Shown one piece after another: positions 38,401-50,400 of a stretch of DNA of 64,000 nt (within the stretch, counting starts at the first letter, position 1; every line of letters begins with the position of its first letter). The position numbers and the translations under genes were made by a program. The notes beneath the pieces are model-generated. The model saw only the letters and a list, made by a program, of their open reading frames with translations, made no database searches and had not been told where the DNA came from. Source of the DNA: Rhodeus uyekii (taxonomy: Eukaryota; Chordata; Actinopteri; Cypriniformes; Acheilognathidae); NCBI GenBank assembly GCA_037043235.1, contig JAWRVZ010000214.1:368820-432819 (forward strand), given 5' to 3'.

Positions 38401-41400
38401 AAGGTAAACACCGCTGTCTGTCTGTCTGTCCTTTTTTTTTTAAAGTAACATTTTGCTTCAACTCTAAAAAATGGCCTGCTCTGTACGCCATGTTTGTGTA
38501 ACAGACCATGTGTGTTTGACTTTGCTAGAGTGCTATTAAAGGATTAATGAAACCAAAAATTCATATTTTACTCAGCTGGATTCTTTTCTTTCTTCTGGGA
38601 AAAAAAAGAATGTCTGAGATTTTCCATACAAGAAATAGATAATGATTTACGATGATGAGCCAAAAAATTATGACCACTCACAGGCGAAGCCACAAATGTT
38701 GATAATTTTCTAACAGGGTCAAGTTTTAAATAGATTATATGATAAGTAGAAAAACTTTGGCAAGGGTCAAATTATGGCCAAATGAATGGGTCAGATTTTC
38801 TCTGAAACGTCAAGGCTTGTGTGTTGCTCCTGGTTAGCTGGGGTGGGAGCCTACGGACAGTGGTCAAAAAACAAAACATGGACAGGGGTATTGACGTCCA
38901 AGGCTCATTAATGCACATGGGCAATAAAGGCTATCCCGTTTTGTTCTGAACCGAGGGTCTATTGTGTTACAAGTCACCAAAAATGTGGTCACACTTTAGG
39001 GTTCAATTCTCACTATTAATACCACTTGATACCACAAGACGCCTTAAGGGGTCTTTTGGATGCCATGCCTCAGCATGTCGGAGCTGATTGGTGGCATGTG
39101 AACAGAGATATTAGGCTGGTGGTCATAATGTTTTGGCTCATTGGTGCACACTTTCCAAAAAGAAGAGAAATGCACCATAAAAGTAGTCTATACAACTTAT
39201 GCACTATATTTAAAGTCCTCTGATAGAAGTGGAGAAAAATAATGGTGGTTCGGGTCAAACTAAATTAGACTGTTTTAGAATGACATGAGATGTCGAATTA
39301 AAATATTCATTTCTGGATGAACTTTCCCTTTAAATGAATGTTCCAGAGTCTTGAAGTCTGAAGTTTTGGACCATGTGTGTGTGTTTCAGTTGAAAGCAAA
39401 GAGGAGCGATTGTAATTCCAAAGCAACACATGCGAGGAATGAATATCTTCTCACACTGGCGGCGGCTAACGCACACCATGACCGCTACTACCAGACTGAC
39501 CTGGTCAACTGCATCAAGGTGAGCACAGCATTGTAGTGTTATTTTAGAATTATTTAAATGCTATAATAATATTAATTGATTTTTTTAAATATATATATTT
39601 TCACTTTTCATTTTAATAATTTTGTAATGTGATTTTGGCTCATTCGTTAGTTGTTGTTTTTTCTATTTAGCTTTGATTAAAAAAAAATCTCAGTTTTAGT
39701 AATTTTAGTACTTGACAGTCATTTATTTCAATTTTTAATTCAAAGTTTTTCATCTAACATTTACCTTTGATTTCCTTTCATTAAAGTAACTTAATGAATT
39801 CTTCAGTAATCACCTTTAGATTCTTTTTATCATCTTTAGCTAATTCATCCTTCTGACTAGTTTGCTCAATGTCAACAGGGTGTAACTTAATCTTGCTAAA
39901 TATTCGAGTTTTGATTTTCATGATTTCAGTGTTGTTGGTGATATATCGCACTTGATCTTAAAGTTTTACATGAGTCATGTCTGTTGGCATAAATTTAGTA
40001 CAGTGGGTCAGACGGTGATGTAATCTATGGGCAGATCAAACTATGTACTTCCTGTGTAGTTTTCCTCACAGGATAAAGCTCACTCACTGAGAGAAATATC
40101 TGCATGCTTTCTTTCATTGACCACTATCGCTCTTTTATAATACCAAATAGTTTGTAAAAAATTGTTTATACACCCAATTAGTTTGTAAAAAACTATATTA
40201 CCACCATTTGGCTTATTCAGTATGTTTATAAATTCTCCTCTATATTTATAGTAAGTTCTTCTGTGGTAGTTATAAAAACATTTGAGCCTGTATTGTTGTT
40301 ACTTTTTTGTGCAGATGTTAAATGCATGTATTACGTAATTTAATGTTTGGTGTTTGTGGTCCAGCATATCTGGTTGTGTGTGTAATAGAAAGAAGTTGGC
40401 TGGAACATCGAAGCACGTCTGGAATGTGTTCTGTTCCGCTTCATGCTCTCAGGGTCACAGCACAGTGCCTCTACGCTCATGGGACTACGCTCATGCTGCT
40501 TTCATTCTATAACTTTACAGTCAACATGAAATAGCATTTGGAATTGCAATTTTATTTCCATTTTATGTCCAAATGAAAACTCTGTAGTCCAGTCACAAAC
40601 AATACCAGTGGCTATCCTGAACTGCAATGTCAAAGATGACAGATCTAAAGATCAAAAGTGTTTGCCCCCTTCCTGATTTTTTTTTTTTTTTTTGCAAGTT
40701 TGTTGCACTTAAATTTTTCAGATCATCAAATTAATTTAAATATTATTCAAAGATAACACAAAGTGCAGTTTTTAAATGAAGGTTGTTGTTATTAAAGGAA
40801 AACAAACTCCAAACCTACATGGTCTTGTGTGAAAACGTGTTAAAACATAACCTGTTCAAACAACTGTCGTTTTTCACACGAGTTTAATTTCTCTAGCCAC
40901 AACCAGGCCTGATTTCTGCCAGAGCTGTTCTCAATCAAGAAATCACTTAAACAGGACCTGCCAGACAAAGTGAAGTAGACCAGAAGATTTTCAAAAGCTA
41001 GAAATCATGCTGAGATCCACAGAAATTCAGGAACAAATGAGAAAGAAAGCAATTGATATTTATAAGTCTGTAAAAGGTCATAAAGCCATTTCTAAAGCTT
41101 TTACTCCAGTGAACCACATTGAGAGACATTATCCACAAATTGCGAAGACATGGAACAGTGGTGAACTTTTCCGGAGTGGCCGGCCGACCAAAATTACCCC
41201 AAGAGCGCAGCAACAACTCAACCAAGAGGTCACAAAAAACCCTTCTACAACATCCAAAGAACTGGAAGCCTCACTTGCCTCAGTTAAGGTCAGTGTTCAT
41301 GACTCAATCAAGAAATGGCCTGCATGACAGAGTTCCAAGACAAAAACCACTGCTGAGAAAAAAGAACATTAAGGCTAGTCTAATTTTTGCCAGAAAAATT

Positions 41401-44400
41401 CTTGATGCTACAAATGGCATAAAAGTAACACTGCAATTCAGAAATAAAACATCATACCAACAGTAAAATATGGTGGTGGTAGTGTGATGGTCTGGGGATG
41501 TTTTGCTGCTTCAGGTTCTGGAAGACTTGCTGTGATGAATGGAACCATGAATTCTTTGTAACCTCAAGCTGAAGCGAACTTGGGTTCTGAAGCAAGACAA
41601 TGATCAAAAACACCAGCAAGTCCACCTTGTCCGTGGCTGAAGAAAAACAAAATAAACACTTTGGAGTGGTCTAGTCAAAGTCCTGACCTGCATCCTTTTA
41701 AGATGCTGTTGCATATCCTTAAAAAGACAGTTCATGCTAAGGGTTGCACAACCATTTGTTAGGTTTAGGGGGCAATCACATTTTCACACAGGGCCAAAAG
41801 TTTGGATTTTATTTTCCTTTAATAACAACCGTAATTTAAAAACTGCATTTAAATGTTTAAGTCAACTGTGTTTATGTGTGTTATCTGTGACTAATATTTA
41901 AATTTGTTTCATGATCTGAAACTTTTAAAGTGTGACAAACATGCAAAAAATAAGAACACATGGGTTAAACACTTTTTCACACATATGAATCGCTGATTGT
42001 GTTGTATTTAGTGTATTAATGTTTATAGTCAAGATCACTGTAGAAACTTTCAAAGATAAAGTTTGGGTGGCGGGAATCGGAAAGCGTTCAACAACATTTA
42101 ATAAAATAAGTAAACAAAATAAAAGTAATGGCTGCAGCCCCTCACGACGTCTGCCGCCCATAAACACAAATAAAACACGACGTAAATCCAGGCCTAAAAT
42201 CCAACGTATCTCTCGTTCTTCACTGGGGCCGCTCCTCCTTTTATGCTTTCGCTCCTCCGTGAGATACGAGATATGCTCTCACGGCCCTCAGACCAGCCCT
42301 GCTCACCACAATCACCTAAATGGAGACCAAGACCATAGTCATGAAAACAGCTCTGTTGGTTGTCCTTGTGATATTGCTTAATTATATGATGTTTTATAAA
42401 TAAACATCAATAAATAAACATAAGCAAGATCTCATATAACTACTTTTATAGTCATCTACAGTGGAGTTCGGTTATGTCGACGGCGTCGGGGTCGGGAAAA
42501 AGCATTGAGATAAGTTTTGCGAGATAACCCATACATCATATATTACATATATTAACATACAACCTATATACTATATTACCGATTTCCCCACATATAACCT
42601 TTAGATGCAGATAATCGGTACACAGTGCTTGTGCGCGAAATTCACACAATAAGAAAACAAACAAGTCAGAATCAGAACAAAAAGAAAAAGCAGTCTCTTC
42701 CTCTCTCCTCTCTGCGCTGCGCTCGTCCCTTTAAGAGAAGAGCCCGCCCTCATGGCAGCACAGCCAATCACTTTTTCTTGCATGATTGACAGGTCAGACA
42801 GCCTATAAGCACAGCTGTCAGAGTGATAGTGGAAGCAGCCAGCTGTCAGAGCCCAAAGATAACAACCCTTAAGAAAGAAAAATGAAAATGTATTGATGTA
42901 CACGATGTAAATGAGAAAATTTTGATTAAATGAGAATGTAGATGCTCGTGTTTTTGGTGTATTTTTACACAATAGTGTTGCCGCGATTTGTTTGATGAAG
43001 CCATTGGCTGAAATGTTCCGGATCTCATTGGTATCCAGCACTGTGCGCATTTGAGTCTTAAGCCACGAATCCACTTGCTCCTGTTTAACAGCTGTCAATG
43101 TAGACAGTTAAAACTTAGGTGTTAAAAATTTTACAAGCAGGTGTTAACAGGTCTAAGCTAACTAGCCAAACCTAGTTAAACCTACCCCTTAGTGACATCA
43201 CCTGGAAAGGAAATGGGGGTGAAGTAGGTTATTACCTTTTGATGAAAGAGATGGAGATGATGTTTTTGTTGTCATTTTGTCCCTTTTGGAATAAATGTGC
43301 ACTGATGAATTGTGTACACAGGATTAGGACTGTAAATGGAAGCATTTAGATTTCATGTTGGTTTTATCAAACCTCAGGCATGGTCTGAGAAATTTTGCAA
43401 AGACATTTTTATCCAGTTATTCAGGCCTAGAAATATGACAAGTGTCCACTCCTGATCTTGTTTGTGCCAGTATAAATCTATGCTTCATCTCATTCTCCAC
43501 AGACTGACAGCAGCTTCAGTCATGGCCTTATTTAGTGATGCAAAGTCTCTTGAATTCTTCAACATTTTTCCTAATCTTGGACCATTGGGAACAGATATCT
43601 TTGAGAATGTACTTGCCAAAATGCCACTTACTCGAAGATACACATCAACCTCTAGGCAAACATTGCAACGCTTGCTTGTCACATTAGTAATAAAGAGTTT
43701 TATGTTAAAAGTTTTAAAAAGAAGTTCACTACTATATCAAATTACTAGATAAACATTTTTCAGTATCATTGTTTGTGTTCAGTCAGTGATTTTTACCATA
43801 ATTACATGAATGGAAATGTCACCATGATAACAGTGACTCTTATAGAAGTCAAGTTTTTGCAGTAACACAATCACAACTTTATTCATTATATCATTAATAT
43901 ATATTAAAGTGCTGTCAAATTGATTAATCACATATGAAATAAACATTTTTATGTAATATATGTATATTTATTATCAAATGTATATATTTAACCTGTTTTA
44001 TTTTTATATATTGCTGCTGCTTTTCTTGTAGCTACGTCAGTAGAGTATTGGTGTTTACAACACCAAGGTCATGGGTTCGATCCTAGGGAACGCAAGAACT
44101 GATTCAATGTTCCTTTAATGTAATTTAAGTCGCTTTGGATAAAAGCATCTGCCAAATGCAAACATGTAAATGTAAATATATAAATTTAATAGTAAATATA
44201 CATATATTATGTAAACAAAAATGTTTATTTCATATGTGATTTGTTTGTGTATATATTTGTATGTGTGTGCATATATGTTTGTATATGTGTGTGTGTGTGT
44301 GTACAGTATATAAATGTATATTTGTGTATGTATATATTATTATTATTATTATCAGGTTATTCCACCTTTTGGCATTAATCATCAATCTTCTTGTACTTTT

Positions 44401-47400
44401 ATCTAAATCAACTTCACAGTCATTTTGTTTATTGCCTAAGAAGTTTATACCAGATTGATTAATCTGTTAATCGTAAATTGTTCTCCTCATTTCTGCTCTT
44501 TTCCTTGTGATCAGACCGCATTTACTCTGCATGTTTCCACTTGACCACGTCTCATTCTGTGCTTTTCTATCAGCTTGGTTCCATCACTGTATCCAGAACT
44601 GACCTGATAGTCTCCTCCTGTTCTTACTGGAGGACATCATCTGCTTTCCACCCACTTTATGTTTGACCCTGAGCGATATGAATGCAATCTGAGAGAATCT
44701 GGCTTAAATTATTGATAGATGGAGAGTCAGTGCTTCAGGCCCAACCAGCTGCCAAAAGACTGGCCCACTACAGCCCTTCTCATCATTTTCCATTGACTGA
44801 GACGTAACCTTGGTTATTGTCGACATACTATAGCTCTATATCTATATCTTCATTATTAATGAGAGTAGTCTCATCAGTCATGTTACCAGACATTCCTGTC
44901 AGGCCAGATTTACAGAGTGCTAGTCTTCCGTTTTCCCATCTTCTAGTTTTTTTCCGCATTGATCTTTTTTTTTTTTTTAAGCTCTATGAACTGTATTTGT
45001 GACAATGTCATTTACCACAGAAACTAATGTTGATTTCTTGGTTTTATTTAAAAAGTTACAAATCACAGTTATTGTAATGCACTGCCAATGAAAGTCTATG
45101 CGGCTATCTTATTTGTTGCTCACACAATTCCTGGGCTTTACGGACACATAATGTCTCTTTGGTGTCCTTATTTATATATTAAATATTCTAGTGCATATTT
45201 ACTAGATTCACAAAGCCATTCATTTAATAATAATTGAGAAGCCTGAAATATTCCTTTTTTGCTTGTGCTGAGTTTCATTCATACATGCATATATACACAC
45301 ACACATGCACTACATTTCAAGGTCTTTTGCAACACTGAGAAACCTCATACTCTGAATTCATATTATGATCCGATTTTGAGTGATTTTGCTTTAAGTGTTT
45401 AATGGCATAAGTTTAGAAGAACGAGAGAGGGGATTTCAAGATTGGCCATGGGTTTTCCCCGTAGTATCTTATCGGTGTATTGTTTTGTTTTTTTAAATGT
45501 GTGAGAAAAGAGGTGAGAGATGTGTTTGCTTCATGTGTATTCTTAGCTCTTATTCCTGTTTTTGTGTGTGAACCAGCCGTCATCTATATACAAACACCAT
45601 CAGCATTGTCACACTTCTGCTTTGGGTATGTTTAGAAAAATGACATTTACTGTGGCCTCCCTAGAAACACACAAATGTACAAATCTCCAACCTACAGGAC
45701 TACCGAGAACATACCCATTCAAGCACACCCAAAAATGACGAAAATTATGTCATCGTTTACTCGCCCTCATGTTTTTTTCCCAACCAGTATAGCTTACTTT
45801 TGTTGAACCCAAAAAGAGAACTTTAGGCAGAATGACTCTTTTGAATGAAAATAGACAATCATTTATGATTTGCATTCATCTCTTGATCAATTACTGATTT
45901 ATATCTATGAGTTTAAAACAACATGAGGCTGAATGTGATGATAAAATTTCCTTTGACCTGAACTTTGGAAAGAAATGAACGCCGTTATTCAGCACGGATG
46001 TATTAAATTGATCAAATTTACATTTATGCATTTGACAGATGCTTTTATCCAAAAGCGTTAAAGATAAGTTCTTGCTTTTCCTGGGAATCAAACCCATGAC
46101 CTTGGTGTTGCAAACCCCACACTCTAATGTTTGACCTACAGGAAAGCCAGTCATAAGTGACTGTAAAGATATTTTTATTATAAATATTCTATTTTAAATA
46201 AGTTGTTTTCTTTTGAACTTTCTATTAGATAAAAATAAAGTTTCCTGAAGAATAGGAAGCAGCACAACTGTTTTCTGAAGGTTCACGTGACTGGAGTAAT
46301 CCTGAAAATTCAGCTTTGCATTACAGGAATAAATTACTTTTTAAAATCAATTACAGTAGACAAAAGGTTATTTTAATTTGTAATACAATTTTACAATATT
46401 ACTGCTTTTACTGCGTGTTAAACATTAAAAAATAATTCTTACAAGTAGTCTTGAATTTTAAATAGTTCACTTTATAGTTAACTACATTTATTTAATTTAG
46501 TTTAGGTTAAATAGTTTTTCCCTTTAGACATCACATTATAGACTTACAGTAAAATTGTATAAAAATAACTCCACAATACGCCTCCATTTATAGCCAACAT
46601 ACGACCAGTGCTAAATATGCACCACAGGTTCATATCAAGTCTTAAAGAAATCTTCTAAACTGTGTGTGTGTGTGTGTGGTTCATTAATTCCCTGTAGGAG
46701 GCATTGGGGTGTAAAGTGAAGCATTTATAATGCAACAGAAGTGTTTGTTCAGCTGATGATTGTGTTTGCTTTGGTTTTTCCTGTGTTGTGTGTATGTGTT
46801 TGTTTGTGTGTCGGTCCTGGTGTGCTCGTAACCACGGGCCACGTGAATTATAGTTTTTCACACATGGAGCCACATTTGGGAATGATTTCTGAGAATTTGT
46901 GAATGCACGGTCATGACAAAACCAGGAAGTTTAAGATCTCCTCCACATTTCAAAGGCAAGGAAATGAATCGCTCCACATTGAGCCAGTGTGGTGGGTGGA
47001 GGTGGACGGGATCCTATCAGACGGAAGCACGGTGTGCTTCCTGACAACACCAGTACCTGCCGTAACCCGCGGACCCAGTGTCATTTCCAGCTCACCAGTC
47101 ATACAAATCAAAGCCTGGTTTCGAAATGCGTTCCATCCCAGTGCTGCTGAACATGGAGGGAATCTGTGTGTGAGAGAGAGAGGGAGACGGAGGGGGAAAG
47201 CAGAGGTTTCGAGTTTTGTTTTTGCACGTTGAGGCCTTGGAATCTGAACTGGCTAACCTTTCCCAGCAGCTGCTGCTGTTTGAACAATCTGCTCTGATCC
47301 AAGAGTCACATAGTCCAGAGAAAACACACCGTCTGTTTTGTGCTCATTTGGCCACAAGGGGGCAGATGAGATGAGAGACGTTTGTCCTTCTACGCGTCTC

Positions 47401-50400
47401 AAACGCAAATGTTCGATTGCAAATGCATCAGTTTCATCTGTCTTTCTCTATATCTCCCAATCTATTTTTCTGTCACTTAATCGTTCCGTTTCATCCTTTT
47501 TATTGTTCTTTTTCATTTCATTCTTTTTATCATTCTATTTTAGTTTGTTTTTGTATTTTGGTCATTTTGTTCAGATTGATTGTTGTCAGTCATTCTTTCT
47601 ATTTCATTCTGTGTCATTCTTTTATCATGGTATTCTGTTATTATCTATTTTTTTATCTATATCATTATTTCTCTCCTTCCGTCTCTTTTGTCTGTCTTTC
47701 TATCATTCTTAATTCAGTTGTCATTGTACTGAATTGTGTACAGTTGTACTATTGTTAATTGTATATCTGTCATTTTATGTATTTCTAATATTCCATCTTT
47801 TGCGCTTTAATAGTTTTTTTTTTTTTTTATCTGCCAATTTCAGTTTTTCATTCTATCCTTCGTTCTGTGATTCTAATTTCTTTCTTTGGTACCTCTGACC
47901 ATTTCTGAAAACACAAGGATATTTTTTATTCATTCGGTACAAGAGCGGAGTGTGTGATCTGTCTTTCTCTGTGTCTCTCTTTAGGGTCTGGAGGGGAACG
48001 TATACGACCATGTGAAGGATTATCTGATATCCTTTTGTCGGACAGAGTTGGAAGCGTTTCAAGCCATCCACAGCACCTTCCAATTCCTTCTGGAGAAGTC
48101 CAGTCGAGTGAGTCACACACAACTCTCTCTCTTCTTACTTAGTTTCATCACACTCTCAATTTCCCTCTTCATTCCCAGAAATAGATTTGCTCTGCCAGCT
48201 CCTCATTATCGGCTCCCCTATGAAGAAATCTCCTCACACACACACACACATCATTCCTCCACTGACAAACACATCTGTCTGAACACTATTTCACTAGCCA
48301 AGGGGGCCTAGTTTTACATACCACTGTTGTGACGTGTGTGTGTGTTTGAAAGAGAGTTACGCAAGGATTTTTCCTGCACAAGCTCTTAAAGGGATAGTCT
48401 ATTCTGTCATCATTTACTCCACCTCATGTCCTTCCAAACATGTGACCTTACCTTACTAAGATATATTCTTGAACATTCAGGTCCAAGCATCATTGTACCC
48501 TATTGACTTGCATGTTTTTTTCAAAATAATTTTATGTTCCACAGAAAAAAGAAGCTCAGTTAGGTGAACTCTCCCTTTAAATGACATTTCACTTGTCATG
48601 TACACTTGCATCATGTTTGTAAAGTAGTTTTGTTTATGTTCAGGTGATGCAGGACTTCAACCAGCAGCTGTTCCTGCAGGAGAACCCCGTGTTTCATAAA
48701 GCACAAGACTTCCAGTTCCAGCCCAGCGACAGCGATACAGTGAGTTGCATGCATCTGGGTTTATAAACTGCACCTAGAAAGAAAAAAAAAAAGGATGGTT
48801 TATACAGTTTGGGTCAGTTAAGAAATTAATACTTTTATTTAACAAGGATGCATTAAATTGATCAAAAGTGACCGTAAAGACATTTATATTAAGGAAGATT
48901 TCTATTTCAAGAATAAATGTAAATGTTTTATAGAGCTTTCAGTTCATGAAAGATTTGCGTTTTTCACAGAAATATTTTTGATCAAATAAATGCAGACTTT
49001 TTCCAAAAACATAAAAAATCTCACGCACATCAAACCTTTGAATGCTAGTATATGTGTGCAGGAGAATCACTTTTTGAATAGGAATATCACAGTTATTCTC
49101 TTTTCTTATCTTTTTTTTTTTATTCAGTTTCAAACATGAACCAGGGAATCCTCCTTTGTCATATTTTTTGTTAGTTTAATTATTCAGCATTCCAGCTCAA
49201 TCTCTCTCTCTCTCTCTGTTCCTGTCTTTCTCTTGGTCTTGCCTCTACTCCTCAATTAAAGGTTTACATGTCTTCAAACATTTTAATTTTATTCAGTGTT
49301 GAAAGCGTCATTGACACATACCTCACAGCCACGCTGAAAAAAAAACCTCACAAATTTCATCATCACCTTCTATTTTTATTCTGATCCATCTGAGAGTCTC
49401 TGGGAACAGAATTTTATTTTTGTTCTTGTGGTGAGGAAGAAACATCCCGCTGCTTAAACTCTCTTCTGTGTCATTTCAAGCTTTAATCAACTCATTTTGT
49501 GAACGTTCCTCTCAATATGCTACAGTTCTGCTCGAGTGGGATTGAGGTTTATGCGTTTTGTACTCCTTTTTACATGGTAATGTTTTTATTTCAATTATAG
49601 CGTTTCTCATTTTATCTGTCTGTATTATTTTATCCTATATTAAGCTTCAGTTTCAGTTTTGAGTGCTTAAATGACAATTTAGCATGGTAATTTAGTTCAG
49701 TGCCCACTGATCCATGCTATACATTTTGTAATAAGGAGTTATCTTACTGAACTTTAAGCTTGAAGGAATCTTCTAAATGGAAATTGTGCTTGTGCAAGTC
49801 TGTGATCATTCCATCCCAGTCAAATAAATCTATGGTCTCTTTCAATTATATGAAAATTAAATGTATTGACTTCTAAATCCACATTTTTATCATATCTTTT
49901 CAAATAAATATATATATATATAAAACCATTTTTTAAATTTTCTTAACAATTCAGTGAATTAATTATCAGTTGATCTTGTTATTGTTGTTTTTTCACAATT
50001 TATATACAGTATTTTTATGAAATTAGAGTATTGGAATTAAAAACTTTGTAATCCATTTATGTTTAGGATCATTTTAATTTGCTATTGTTTATCTTCATTA
50101 AGTTTATAGAAACTACATATACAGCAGTTTCTCTTTATTTTGATTTAATATATTAATATGAAACGACAAATTATAGATTCAGATTCCTGTATAGACGTCC
50201 CTCCCCCCAAACTGCTGGAATTATTGCAAACCATAGAACAAAATTGATTAACTGGCCAATTGTCGATAAGCTGAATCAATTAAATTACTAACAATTAATC
50301 AGTCTGTGTTTTAATCATTAACAAGAACACCCCACATCTAACTTTAAGGTTGTATAACCAAAACATCTGCTCTCTTTTTATCTTTCTCTCTCTTCCTTAC

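Larger units (their letters stand above)
39519..47984 (+). other. fchsd2 intron, 8.5 kb
   Basis: Donor gtgagc, acceptor tctttag. Contains the Tc1-like element 40651-41978, a GC-richer repeat-like block about 42005-42380, the chimeric pogo-like element 42459-43100, a palindromic repeat carrying a SINE (43905-44243), a high-copy repeat carrying a SINE (45970-46390), and a TTC/TTA-rich low-complexity tract (47440-47870). The stretch 46850-47330 is unique and GC-richer. No exon seen. Confidence 0.8.

Noticed and set aside
42601..43098. 165-codon minus-strand open frame
   Set aside because: Lies inside the chimeric pogo-like element; its pieces match non-coding parts of other copies in the window, so not a host gene.
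44029..44100. tRNA gene, suggested by A and B boxes
   Set aside because: The boxes belong to a SINE head with the shared SINE tail; no acceptor-stem pairing or anticodon arm was evident.
47338..47870. Two plus-strand frames rich in Phe, Ser and Leu
   Set aside because: Low-complexity pyrimidine-rich sequence leading into the acceptor of exon w7; no protein signal.
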